A DNA stretch of 64,000 bases, taken from the IMG/VR virus record IMGVR_UViG_3300045999_010033, positions 126,001-190,000 of that record; one strand, written 5' to 3'. The position numbers were made by a program, and so were the translations under genes. Each line of letters starts with the position of its first letter. Within the stretch, counting starts at the first letter, position 1. This document shows positions 17,551 to 26,489 of this stretch, in pieces. The notes below the pieces were generated by a model. The model had not been told where the DNA came from, made no database searches, and saw only the letters and a program-made list of their open reading frames with translations. Origin of the DNA: a virus.

Positions 17551-18343
17551 TTATATAATTTAATATCTTTTCGTTTTCTAACTTATCTTTTGTACCATGA
17601 TAAAAATATACACGACTGGAATCTTCACATTGTTCGTACATATTTTCATCTATAAAACTTTTTTTAATATTATAGTTTTTTTCACACAATTTAAATGTAG
17701 TAAATTTATGCGTATTTACAAAAATTCTATCATATTTTTCATTTAAATTATTTTTCCATAATAAAACATTTGCAGCGGTTTCATCTCTAAATGGAAAATA
17801 TGATGTGTGATTTTTTAAAAGATATTTATTTTCACAAATAGATTTCCATTCTTCTAAAAAATCAATTGAGTGTTTATCAAACGTAAAAAAACAAGCCATA
17901 ACATAAAACATAGATCTGTCTACTACTCCAAAGTATTTCATTAATTTTGTTTCATCAAATAAAATTGTTTCAGTATCACTTTTCCAAAAAGTAAATGGAT
18001 ATTCTATAACTCCCTCCGAAAAGCAAGGATATCCTAAATTTGATTTTATTTGAAATTGATTAAATCTTTTAGAAAGTATTATATCAGAGTCAAAATAACA
18101 AAAATCACCGTCAGTTCTATTCAACGCATCTAAAGAAATGGATGGTTTATAAAAATCAAATTTAGGTAAATAATTAATTTTTGGCCAAGGTATTTTTATT
18201 AAATTTTTGTGCTGTAAATTCGAATTGTATCCAATTGTATAATAGAATATATTATCCGGCTCAAAATTCGCGTATTGAAACGATTTTAAAAGATTTGAGA
18301 CCTGATATTCATAATTTATATCCGATAATACTACTATATTCAT
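17537..18343 (-). CDS. GT-A-fold glycosyltransferase with DxD motif
   Basis: Starting at ATG 18343 the product has 268 residues; a TTG six bases upstream is unlikely to be the start. It is a GT-A-type nucleotide-sugar transferase. The metal-binding DxD motif is D85-S86-D87 in GDFCYFDSDIILS, and a C-terminal H249-G-x-K resembles the second metal ligand of GT8-like enzymes. A conserved acidic segment FRDETAANVLLW lies near residues 185-197. The ATG overlaps the TGA of the 1220-residue gene by 4 bases, and its own stop overlaps the next glycosyltransferase by 14 bases, so the three are translationally coupled. Acceptor and donor are unknown; a role in the same glycan pathway is inferred. Confidence 0.8.
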   Translation of the reverse strand: MNIVVLSDINYEYQVSNLLKSFQYANFEPDNIFYYTIGYNSNLQHKNLIKIPWPKINYLPKFDFYKPSISLDALNRTDGDFCYFDSDIILSKRFNQFQIKSNLGYPCFSEGVIEYPFTFWKSDTETILFDETKLMKYFGVVDRSMFYVMACFFTFDKHSIDFLEEWKSICENKYLLKNHTSYFPFRDETAANVLLWKNNLNEKYDRIFVNTHKFTTFKLCEKNYNIKKSFIDENMYEQCEDSSRVYFYHGTKDKLENEKILNYINENS

Positions 18344-21300
18344 TTCCAAAAATTATATATTCTAAGTGTTCCATCTCCTAAAAAAAGTTGAAATGTAGAA
18401 AACCCAGTCGATGTCATTCTATCCATTATATATTTTGAATCATCTTCATTTAATATATTTCCATGAAATTCCAAAGAAACTTTTTTAACTTTAGATAAAT
18501 TTTCATCCGATATTCCTTCTAATACTTTTCTTTCATAGCCTTCTACATCGATTTTTAGAAAATCAATTTTTTCAAAAACATTATTTTCAAATAATGAATC
18601 TAATGTAGTAACTGGTACAAATTCGGATATTTGTCCTTCATTTGCAAAAGTTCCACACATTGTATCATCCGTTGAGTTTAAAAATATATTTTCAAATCCA
18701 TTTTTATTTGAAACACCCATTTTAAATATTTCACTATTTATAGGCTTGTTTCTTATTAGGCATTCAAACGCAATTTTACTCGGTTCAAAACTATATATTT
18801 TAGAAGCACCCTTGTAATACGCTGAGTTTGAAAATACCCCAACATTTGCCCCCAAATCAACAACAATATCACCATCTTCTATTTTACAATCAAATCTTTC
18901 ATATATACATCCATTTGTATATTCATCATAAGTAAAATGCATTTCTTTAAACATATGGTTACTTCCATCCATAAGTCCTATCCACATTTTATCCCATGTA
19001 AAATCTTCACTAAAATTATACAAATCGTAAAGCTTTATTTGTTGGTTTTTATTTAACCAATAATTTTTTTTTATTTTTGATGCATAAATAAATTTAGTAT
19101 TTTTTACTGTAGATTGTTCAACCTTAAATCCTAATTCTTTTAATTTTTTAATCATATTTTCTACTTTACCCATACCATTTTCAAAGTAAAAATCATGATA
19201 TTCAATTAAAAAGCTATCTATTTTTTCTACAATTTCTTTTGAAAGAGTATCTATTATACCAAATTCTGCTCCTTCTACATCAATTTTTATTAAATCTATT
19301 TTTTCTTCGTTAGAATTTTTTATAGCTTCTTCTAATGTAATAGCACTTACATCATACGATGGAGAGTGACCGGATTCTGCTATAAGAGATGAAATCAAAG
19401 AGTTTTCTTCATTTATGTAAAATTTTAGTGATGCGTTTTCCTTGTAAATTGCTTTATCAATTATTGTTATATTTTTATCATTTTTTAATGATTTTTCTAA
19501 ATGAAGTAACGCTTTTTTATTTGGCTCAAAGCAATATACCTTTTTTGCATTTCTAGATAAAATGTATTTTGTCCAAAGTCCAACGTTTGCACCAATATCA
19601 AATACAACTTTACAATTATCTAAATCATATGAATCATATATTCCATCTATAAAAAATTCTTCATAATTTAGAAAAATAGGTTCAGTATTTGATATATTTA
19701 ATTCTGGTTTTTTTATGGGGATATCTTTTAATTTCAATTCCTTAAACTCCAATAGTTGTTCATTTTCATTGTAGTATTCTATTAAAAATCCTGAAAAATT
19801 TGGATGATTTTTAAAATCAATTACATGCTTTGGCAGTGGGATAGTCCAAAACCAAGCTCCAGAATTAGCAGGAGGTAAAGACATTGAGTATATGCATGCT
19901 TTCGAATCTACATCTTTAATACATAATTTTAAATGTTTATCTATGTTTTCTAAATATACTATATTGAATTTGTTTTCATTTTCATCAAATTTTAAATCTA
20001 TTGGTAATTTCATTTTTTCTTTGTTATCCCGATTATTAAATTTTATTTGTCCTGCGTTTGAATACAATTGGATATCATTAGAATTGTATTCAATTACTTT
20101 TGTTTCAAGTAAACTTTTATTTACAAATGTTTTAATTTTTATAGTGCAACTATCGTTTAATTTTACAATTTTATATTTTTTATTATTTTGATATAAAAAT
20201 GAATCAACTTTTTTATCTGAAAGTTGAATTTCAAAATCATATTCAATTAAATCATTTGTTGTAATTATAAGGTATGCAGTTTTTTCTTCATCTAAAAGTA
20301 TTTCATACTTAATACTCTGATATGATGATATATTTATTTGGCTATCAAAAAAATAATCTTTAACATAGTTTTTTATTAAAAGTACTTTATTTTGATTAAA
20401 ACACTTATAAAAAAAATACTCTAAACAATTAGGAAATTGTGAAGCAAAATTTTGATTATAAATTTCCAAATCAATCGGAAAATATGAATTAAATTGATTT
20501 AAAAATGATTCCGTCTTTCCAATAAAAAAGCTTGTTTCATAATATTGGCCAACGATATCGCCAAATACTGCTTTTGGTGGATAAAAGAAAACAAACTCTT
20601 TTTCTTCTTTAATCATTTCATTTTCTAATAATTGTATTTGTTCTATTCCTTTTTTCGAATATTTGTGATCAAACTCACAAAAATAGAAATGGTCATATCC
20701 TAAACTTTTAGCAGAATTTAATGCTAATCGCATAGAACGTATGATTGGAAATTCATGCGAATAATTTAAATTTTGTAAAATACTAAAATCTTCATTTATA
20801 TCATACGCGTAATTATGGCTAACGTTAAATCTATTATCCGAATCATATAAATGATAATCTACCGATGAAACTATATCTCCTGGCAATGTGCAATGTGATA
20901 CAATCATAATTGGGCATCGCATTGGTTTTATAGATTTTATACAATCTCTAAGAAGATTTAATTTAACATCAGTAGTTGCATATGTATCTATTATAAAAAT
21001 TTTATTTTTACTATTTGTTTCTATATTTTCATTTTTTTTTAATCCCAATATTTCTACAATCTTTTCCGAATTAACATCGGAATCGATATTGTTCAAATAC
21101 TGAATATTTTCATACTTATCAAAATATCCCAAATAAACATCTAAATTGTAAATTAAACTAGGTATGTTCCAACCAATTGCTTCTCTAATAACAAGTGGCA
21201 TGGTTTCTTTATCAGTAGAATGACCACGAGATGTAAACAAAAATAAATCTGCCATTTCATAAAACGTATCTACATCACTACGTTCTCCCCACCATTTACA

Positions 21301-22002
21301 ATTTGATGGAAAATCCCGCATAATCGGCTCCCAATAGTGCCTAAAATTATCCGCTTGGTTACCTATAAAGTGAAATTGAATTGGATATCCTTTTAACTTT
21401 CTTGCATATTCAATAACTTCTGCTTGATTTTTTCTTGGTGTAAAAAGACCCACATTTATAACGTGCCTAACATTCGGGTCTAAACCTAATCCGATTAGTA
21501 TTTCTTCCCTACTACGTGTTTTTGTTTTAGATTCAATTGGATATTCTACCAATTCAGTTGGAATACCCAATACTTTAAATTTATTTACCTGATAATCTGA
21601 AACCATTAAGAATCTATCAGGAAAATGCAATTTACCATTAATATCAAATCCGGAATCGTGAGATGTTTCTATAATTTTATACTTCCTATCTTCTTTATAA
21701 ATTCTGAGAGCAAGTTCGTATGGAATAAAATATTCGGGTAATTCTTGAAAATGAATTATATCGGGGTTTATACCAACTATTTCATTTAGTATCCAATTTT
21801 TATCTTCACCCAATGTAATCAATCGTTTTCCAAGTATAGATTCGATACGATTTCGTTGAACTACTAATTTTCCACCGGTATGATTATCCCATTCAATACA
21901 ATATATCTCATAATCATTTATGAGAGATTCTATTTGTTTATAAAGATATTGAGGTTGCCCACCGGTTGATAAATGTGGCGTTATAAAAAGTAACTTTTGC
22001 AT
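18340..22002 (-). CDS. Multidomain glycosyltransferase with two FkbM methyltransferase domains
   Basis: The protein has 1220 residues and at least four modules. Residues 1-325 are a GT4-like glycosyltransferase (FITPHLSTGGQPQYLY; E267-x7-E274 region in DKETMPLVIREAIGW). Residues about 333-560 look like a GT-A/GT2-like domain (IFIIDTYATTD, FYFCEFDHKYSK). Residues about 565-770 are a beta-rich linker. Two FkbM-type SAM-dependent methyltransferases follow: 785-980 (FDIGANVG at 801-808, KIDVEGAE at 906-913) and 1020-1215 (VDLGANVG, KIDVEGYE at 1150-1157). FkbM domains usually O-methylate sugars or natural products. The protein could build and cap a methylated glycan. An N-terminal TGGQPQYL loop fits a GT-B donor site. 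Confidence 0.82.
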   Translation of the reverse strand: MQKLLFITPHLSTGGQPQYLYKQIESLINDYEIYCIEWDNHTGGKLVVQRNRIESILGKRLITLGEDKNWILNEIVGINPDIIHFQELPEYFIPYELALRIYKEDRKYKIIETSHDSGFDINGKLHFPDRFLMVSDYQVNKFKVLGIPTELVEYPIESKTKTRSREEILIGLGLDPNVRHVINVGLFTPRKNQAEVIEYARKLKGYPIQFHFIGNQADNFRHYWEPIMRDFPSNCKWWGERSDVDTFYEMADLFLFTSRGHSTDKETMPLVIREAIGWNIPSLIYNLDVYLGYFDKYENIQYLNNIDSDVNSEKIVEILGLKKNENIETNSKNKIFIIDTYATTDVKLNLLRDCIKSIKPMRCPIMIVSHCTLPGDIVSSVDYHLYDSDNRFNVSHNYAYDINEDFSILQNLNYSHEFPIIRSMRLALNSAKSLGYDHFYFCEFDHKYSKKGIEQIQLLENEMIKEEKEFVFFYPPKAVFGDIVGQYYETSFFIGKTESFLNQFNSYFPIDLEIYNQNFASQFPNCLEYFFYKCFNQNKVLLIKNYVKDYFFDSQINISSYQSIKYEILLDEEKTAYLIITTNDLIEYDFEIQLSDKKVDSFLYQNNKKYKIVKLNDSCTIKIKTFVNKSLLETKVIEYNSNDIQLYSNAGQIKFNNRDNKEKMKLPIDLKFDENENKFNIVYLENIDKHLKLCIKDVDSKACIYSMSLPPANSGAWFWTIPLPKHVIDFKNHPNFSGFLIEYYNENEQLLEFKELKLKDIPIKKPELNISNTEPIFLNYEEFFIDGIYDSYDLDNCKVVFDIGANVGLWTKYILSRNAKKVYCFEPNKKALLHLEKSLKNDKNITIIDKAIYKENASLKFYINEENSLISSLIAESGHSPSYDVSAITLEEAIKNSNEEKIDLIKIDVEGAEFGIIDTLSKEIVEKIDSFLIEYHDFYFENGMGKVENMIKKLKELGFKVEQSTVKNTKFIYASKIKKNYWLNKNQQIKLYDLYNFSEDFTWDKMWIGLMDGSNHMFKEMHFTYDEYTNGCIYERFDCKIEDGDIVVDLGANVGVFSNSAYYKGASKIYSFEPSKIAFECLIRNKPINSEIFKMGVSNKNGFENIFLNSTDDTMCGTFANEGQISEFVPVTTLDSLFENNVFEKIDFLKIDVEGYERKVLEGISDENLSKVKKVSLEFHGNILNEDDSKYIMDRMTSTGFSTFQLFLGDGTLRIYNFWK

Positions 22003-22039
22003 AACAATTTAAATTTATGTATTCAAATATACATATAAT

Positions 22040-22061
22040 ATTTTATTTTTTGAAATAAAAT
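22040..22061. other. A/T-only hairpin before glycosyltransferase cassette
   Basis: Perfect 9-bp inverted repeat ATTTTATTT/AAATAAAAT with a 4-base loop, in the 81-base gap between the small paralogue gene and the 1220-residue gene. It has no G/C pair, so it may be a weak terminator or simply chance in A/T-rich DNA. Confidence 0.3.
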
Positions 22062-22083
22062 AAAAATAATTATATTTAAAATT

Positions 22084-22335
22084 TTATACATATGGTGATG
22101 GTGGTTTCCACTCATCGGTTAATAGTATGTCAGATATCTCTTCTATTGTATATGGGCCTTCTTTAGTTTCCAACAAATCTAAAAACCAAGGTTCTATCTC
22201 AGTATTCCACTTTACAAAAGTTTTAGTTCCATTTATAGATTTTCTGATTGTGTATTGAGATTCTTCGCAGACTACACTAAAATCTACTTTAGGTAGTTCT
22301 TGCACATTAAATATTATATATTTTTTTAATTCCAT
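22084..22335 (-). CDS. Small fibre-accessory protein, paralogue of 30027-30284
   Basis: Starting at the ATG 22335 gives 83 residues (MELKKYIIFNVQEL). An upstream ATG at 22368 would overlap the LamG gene by 29 bases and has no support from the paralogue. It shares the layout of the 85-residue protein at 30027: YIIFNVxEL-KxDFS, a central TKTFVKW, then TKEGPYT-EE/SE, and a final TEW. Both genes follow directly after a LamG gene. I do not know the function. Small proteins in this position often assist fibre assembly or act as fibre chaperones, so that role is possible. Confidence 0.75.
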   Translation of the reverse strand: MELKKYIIFNVQELPKVDFSVVCEESQYTIRKSINGTKTFVKWNTEIEPWFLDLLETKEGPYTIEEISDILLTDEWKPPSPYV

Positions 22336-22339
22336 ATCT

Positions 22340-23098
22340 TTATAATCCAAATCTTGTTTTATCAGCATCGTAGTTTTGTGTCAACTCTGCATCTGTCAAT
22401 GCTCTATTATATACCCTAAATATGTACATATTTCCTTTAAAATATTCAGCGTCAGCAGGAATGGCTGCTAGAAGAACCGGATTAGCGTTTAAAGTCATTG
22501 TATTAGGTATATTAGTGTCAGCCGCTCTCTGTACTGAGTTTCTAATAATCTGTCTATAAGGGGATGTTCCTGTTCTTCTTCTAAATACAAAATATGCATT
22601 TTGATTTATCAACCCGCTATCTGTAAATTGTATCCTTTGGTTAACACTATCAAAATAATACGTGTCAAAATATGGAGTATGAGCAAATAAACCACGTATA
22701 TTTTCAGTTGCTGTAAATCTAAAACTAGTACCTCCTACCGCTTGTGTCGGTTTTATTACCATTTCTATTGTACAGTCTGCTGTTATACCAAATGTGTTTG
22801 AATTAGGTCCTGTAGCATGATCATTAGTACCATCAAAAACTATCGCTCCTCCACTCTCAGTACTGTAGGTAGGTCCATTTACAAGAGTAAAATTATTACC
22901 ATAACCACTTATATCAGTCCAAGTAGTTCCTGATCCGGGATAAGAAGATGCATTTCCTGCATCTAAATATAATCTAAGTCCATCTGTTACTATTGAAGAT
23001 ATTGGTGGTATGGGTAAACTGCCTAATCTACTTGTATCCGTTCTCGGATATAATCTATCTCCAAAACTTCCACTTTTTTCTTGAAACGCTCTAAACAT
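22340..23098 (-). CDS. LamG/ConA-like lectin-domain virion protein (copy 1)
   Basis: The 252-residue protein carries one concanavalin A-like/LamG domain. The motif IVTDGLRLYLDAGN is at residues 36-49, VFDGTNDHATG at about 87-97, and a C-terminal strand MYIFRVYNRALTDAEL. It ends in QNYDADKTRFGL. It differs from the other six copies by a longer N-terminus of about 35 residues. LamG domains bind glycans or proteins, and such phage proteins are usually receptor-binding or fibre-tip subunits. It lies after the 892-residue fibre and the 134-residue protein and is followed after 4 bases by the small accessory gene. Confidence 0.8.
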   Translation of the reverse strand: MFRAFQEKSGSFGDRLYPRTDTSRLGSLPIPPISSIVTDGLRLYLDAGNASSYPGSGTTWTDISGYGNNFTLVNGPTYSTESGGAIVFDGTNDHATGPNSNTFGITADCTIEMVIKPTQAVGGTSFRFTATENIRGLFAHTPYFDTYYFDSVNQRIQFTDSGLINQNAYFVFRRRTGTSPYRQIIRNSVQRAADTNIPNTMTLNANPVLLAAIPADAEYFKGNMYIFRVYNRALTDAELTQNYDADKTRFGL

Positions 23099-23107
23099 AA
23101 GTATTTT

Positions 23108-23512
23108 TTAGAAATCTCCTTGCATTGCAAATACACTACAAGACACACTCGATGATAGTGCGGTTACACCTACTTGTACGCGTGAGCCCGAATTAATTTG
23201 AAAATCCGAATAAGATGTTACCACTCTATAAGAACCAGTAACTGCAGTTACGGTAAATACAGGAATTGGTATTTCATCGAATATTCTAGGGCTCGCTCCT
23301 GCGGTATTTGTTACAAACACCATTAACGATCCAGTAATTGTGTTTCCTGTAAATTTAACTCCTATTTGAGTAATCTTAGACCCGCTCGCTCCGGCTGTAA
23401 CTAAAGTTGTTAATCCTGCAGTAACTCCGGTTCTATCTGTATATGTACCCGAAAGATATGCTTGTGCCAAATTCGGTGTTAATGCAAAAATTGGTGATGT
23501 GTTTTGTGGCAT
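23108..23512 (-). CDS. Hypothetical beta-rich fibre-linked protein
   Basis: The 134-residue product is predicted to be all-beta, with many Thr, Ser, Val and Gly residues and few charges (for example KITQIGVKFTGNTITGSLMVFV). It has no membrane helix or signal peptide. It sits between the 892-residue collagen-like fibre (27 bases away) and LamG copy 1 (9 bases away). This suggests a connector or decoration protein of that fibre. No family was recognised by eye, and no catalytic motif is visible. Confidence 0.65.
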   Translation of the reverse strand: MPQNTSPIFALTPNLAQAYLSGTYTDRTGVTAGLTTLVTAGASGSKITQIGVKFTGNTITGSLMVFVTNTAGASPRIFDEIPIPVFTVTAVTGSYRVVTSYSDFQINSGSRVQVGVTALSSSVSCSVFAMQGDF

Positions 23513-23527
23513 AAAAATTGTGTTTTA

Positions 23528-23536
23528 TATAAATAT
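23528..23536 (-). promoter_or_regulatory. ATATTTATA motif before 134-residue fibre-linked gene
   Basis: Perfect copy 16 bases before the ATG at 23512, after the stop of the 892-residue fibre gene. Confidence 0.4.
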
Positions 23537-23539
23537 ATA

Positions 23540-26218
23540 TTAATAATTGTAGAACATATATAGTTTTGCTCCTGCAGGTATAGGTTCTGCACCTATTATA
23601 CTACCAGTTATTGTCAGGCTCCCACTTATATCTAATTGGGAATTAAGTGCAGTTTCTTTTCCAATTCCAACACGAGATTGTGATACAAATAATGCACGTG
23701 TTCCGTATTGTCCGATTCGGACCGTATTATCGGAAAACGCTTCCATTATAGGAAGACCTGCTATTGTATTAACACTAAATAGAGATCCGGTAAAGCTATC
23801 ACTAACACTAAATAGTCTTCCCGAAACACCATCAACCGTCAATACATTAGAACCACTGCCTATAAATGCCGATGCGGTAGATGAGGCCGACACTATTAGA
23901 CTACCGGTTATAATCGCTCTACCAACATATGGAAATGTAGCCCCAGCACCACCCGGCGCCCAAGAGGCAGATACTGCAAATGATGCAGTACCGAACAATG
24001 AACCGGTTATGCTTCCACTTACACTTAAACTACCAGTTACGGTGTGTACGTCGGAAACTACATTACCTATTCTAACCCCGGTGTTAAGTACTTGGAGTTC
24101 AATTGAACTACCGGTAATAACAGTGAGTGAACCGGTGATGATTGTATTGCCGTTCACATCGAGTTTTGCGTTGGGAGATGTTGTTCCTATACCTAAGTTA
24201 CCTGTACTAGAAAAGATATAGTTAGCATTATTACTATTACCTGCTAGGAAATATAAAGGTATGCTAGTACCTATCGAACTTATATAGTTACTGGTTGGCC
24301 CGCCACCTCCTGCTAATAAAAGGCCGTAGCCAGAATCTGTTATTTTAATTGTTCTATTTCCTGCTGTGCTGACGCTTCCTATCTGCAAATTACTATCGGG
24401 TGATGTAGTTCCTATACCTACGTTTCCTTCTATAATCATACCGGATGTTGGTGGAGCAGTATCACCATAAACGGATCCCACTGAAACACTTGCCACCGAT
24501 AATCCGGTATATCCGTTGCCTGAGTTAAGCATTCCAAATCTGGAAAATCCGGTGGTACTATATTGTACTCTATTTTGTCCAGTATCTCCTCCGATAGAAA
24601 ACGCATTAGTACCTGTAAACCTGCCGATTCCTGCTACTTCTAGTTTTTGATTAGGAGTCGTTGTACCAATACCAACGTTTCCGCTTCCACTTATGAAAAA
24701 GTATTCAGCTCCAGCAGAACTTTGAACTCTCATTAAATTATCGGAAGCTACACTACCACTAATATGCAAAGAAGCAGTAGGAAATCTAGTACCAATGCCT
24801 ACTCTGGCAGACCCCACGGTTCCTCCTACTGAATCTATTGTTAATACCGCATCGGTAACTGCGGTAGCAGATGTGTTAGAATTATTATTTAATAAAATGT
24901 GTATCTTTCCACTAGCATTCGCTCCTTGTCCATGTCCATCCGTTCTTTCAAAAACAAGTGCAGATTTTCTATAATTGGAATTTGCAGGCTCAACGTACCC
25001 AAAAGATATTCCTGCTATTTGAGTGTTTGCTATTTGAGATCCAAAACTAGAGACTACCCCCGCAGCTCCTCCATTTACATCTAATTTATATTGAGGAGTT
25101 GTAGTGCTTATACCGACGTTTCCATTTGTTCTTAATATAGTCATTCTATCGGTCAAAGTCCCATCTCCTGTAGAAAAAACTAACCCCGAAATAGCAGAAG
25201 ACTCAGCAGTAATTGCTGCTTGTTTTACCGTGCCCCCAGTGCTCAATATAATATGAGGAGTTGCTGTTGTTGGATTTGTTGTATACGCAATCTCTAGCTT
25301 TGCCCCAGGACTTGTTGTACCGATACCAACATTACTACTTGAACTTATGAATATATTAGTCGCACCCGATGCACCTTGATCCTGAATAGATCCAGTTGCA
25401 ATTGTCGTTGTACTATTGAATTTAGAAACAAAGTTAGTTACACCTGTCGTAGATACCGATGTTCCACTACTGCCACTGCTGCCACTACTGCCGGTTGAAC
25501 CACTACTTCCACTACTTCCTGCTGTCCCGCTACTTCCTGCAGTTCCGCTGCTGCCGGTTGAACCGCTACTTCCGCTACTTCCTGCAGTTCCGCTGGTCCC
25601 GCTACTACCACGCGTGCCACTAGTTCCGCTACTTCCGCTGCTGCCGGTCGAACCACTGCTTCCGCTGCTTCCTGCAGTTCCACTGCTGCCGGTTGACCCG
25701 CTACTTCCACTACTTCCTGCAGTCCCGCTGCTGCCGCTACTGCCGGTTGAACCACTGCTTCCGCTGCTTCCTGCAGTTCCACTGCTGCCGGTTGACCCGC
25801 TACTTCCACTACTTCCTGCAGTTCCGCTACTGCCGCTACTGCCGGTTGAACCACTACTTCCGCTGCTACCTGCAGTTCCACTAGTACCGGATGTTGCGGC
25901 AGTATACGATGTTCCATTTATTATTAGTGAACCTGATATATTAACAGATCCGGTAAATTGGTGTGTATTGGATACTATTGTTCCAAACTTTGTAGAACCA
26001 CTTACATATTCAGTTGATGAACTTATTATTTGTGTTACGATAGTTTGCGCTGTGAGTGTTCCACGAACCGTAAAATTGTCCGCAGAAGATGCGGTTAACG
26101 CAACAGATGCAGTTCCTAAGAGAGAACCAGTAATACCCGCACTTACATTAAGAGAGCCGGTTATTTGTGAGCTATTAAGAGCTATTACACCATTTCTGGC
26201 TATAAATTCATTTGGCAT
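23540..26218 (-). CDS. Collagen-like tail fibre with repeated VGIGTTxP modules
   Basis: The 892-residue protein starts with beta-rich modules (NSSQITGSLNVSAGITGSL, TGSVNISGSL). One collagen-like Gly-X-Y block follows at about residues 110-254. Repeats of the form NVGIGTTSPxxKLxV occur from about residue 290 to 690, each followed by a short beta strand set. The C-terminal part has ITGSL-type strands and ends in LYMFYNY, without an S74 chaperone domain. This architecture is typical of long trimeric phage side fibres. It is followed by the 134-residue protein, LamG copy 1 and the small accessory gene, which parallels the downstream neighbourhood of the 2301-residue fibre. Confidence 0.85.
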   Translation of the reverse strand: MPNEFIARNGVIALNSSQITGSLNVSAGITGSLLGTASVALTASSADNFTVRGTLTAQTIVTQIISSSTEYVSGSTKFGTIVSNTHQFTGSVNISGSLIINGTSYTAATSGTSGTAGSSGSSGSTGSSGSSGTAGSSGSSGSTGSSGTAGSSGSSGSTGSSGSSGTAGSSGSSGSTGSSGTAGSSGSSGSTGSSGSSGTSGTRGSSGTSGTAGSSGSSGSTGSSGTAGSSGTAGSSGSSGSTGSSGSSGSSGTSVSTTGVTNFVSKFNSTTTIATGSIQDQGASGATNIFISSSSNVGIGTTSPGAKLEIAYTTNPTTATPHIILSTGGTVKQAAITAESSAISGLVFSTGDGTLTDRMTILRTNGNVGISTTTPQYKLDVNGGAAGVVSSFGSQIANTQIAGISFGYVEPANSNYRKSALVFERTDGHGQGANASGKIHILLNNNSNTSATAVTDAVLTIDSVGGTVGSARVGIGTRFPTASLHISGSVASDNLMRVQSSAGAEYFFISGSGNVGIGTTTPNQKLEVAGIGRFTGTNAFSIGGDTGQNRVQYSTTGFSRFGMLNSGNGYTGLSVASVSVGSVYGDTAPPTSGMIIEGNVGIGTTSPDSNLQIGSVSTAGNRTIKITDSGYGLLLAGGGGPTSNYISSIGTSIPLYFLAGNSNNANYIFSSTGNLGIGTTSPNAKLDVNGNTIITGSLTVITGSSIELQVLNTGVRIGNVVSDVHTVTGSLSVSGSITGSLFGTASFAVSASWAPGGAGATFPYVGRAIITGSLIVSASSTASAFIGSGSNVLTVDGVSGRLFSVSDSFTGSLFSVNTIAGLPIMEAFSDNTVRIGQYGTRALFVSQSRVGIGKETALNSQLDISGSLTITGSIIGAEPIPAGAKLYMFYNY
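25455..25890 (-). repeat. Collagen-like repeat block, fibre 23540-26218
   Basis: About 145 codons of GSS/GTA/GST triplets with a single GTR. The DNA is made of closely related short units. Confidence 0.9.
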
Positions 26219-26264
26219 ACGGGTATTATTTTAGTTCCACTATCCCTAAAAATAATGTGTCAGA

Positions 26265-26273
26265 TATAAATAT
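26265..26273 (-). promoter_or_regulatory. ATATTTATA motif before 892-residue fibre gene
   Basis: Perfect copy 47 bases before the ATG at 26218, the greatest distance among the copies noted. Confidence 0.35.
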
Positions 26274-26285
26274 AAAATTCCGAAG

Positions 26286-26462
26286 TTAAACCTCTGCAAT
26301 ACGATATTTTCTGCCACTTGTATCTGCGGAATCTAATTCTTCCATTTTTTGTTGGGCTTCTTCTAAAGTATCAAATTCCCATATAGGGTCATTTATTTCT
26401 AATTTTTGAACCCAAATTTGCTCGTTGTCGGGAATGAATTGCATTTGTATTTGATAAATCAT
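26286..26462 (-). CDS. Small conserved-looking protein of 58 residues
   Basis: A 58-codon frame starts at ATG 26462 (MIYQIQMQFIPDNEQIW) and ends at TAA 26286. Codon choice matches its neighbours. It contains a helix DTLEEAQQKMEELD and ends in TSGRKYRIAEV. The same layout (short strand, LEEAQxKM helix, GRKYRI strand) is familiar to me from small phage proteins near fibre genes, but no function is known. It fills the gap between LamG copy 2 and the 892-residue fibre, with 27 bases to the former, so it probably belongs to the fibre operon. Confidence 0.7.
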   Translation of the reverse strand: MIYQIQMQFIPDNEQIWVQKLEINDPIWEFDTLEEAQQKMEELDSADTSGRKYRIAEV

Positions 26463-26489
26463 ATTAGTTATTTTTTTCGTTTATAGATA

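Noticed and set aside
22336-22368. Upstream ATG for the small accessory gene
   Set aside because: It lies inside the LamG gene. The paralogue at 30027 supports a start at MELKKYIIFNV.
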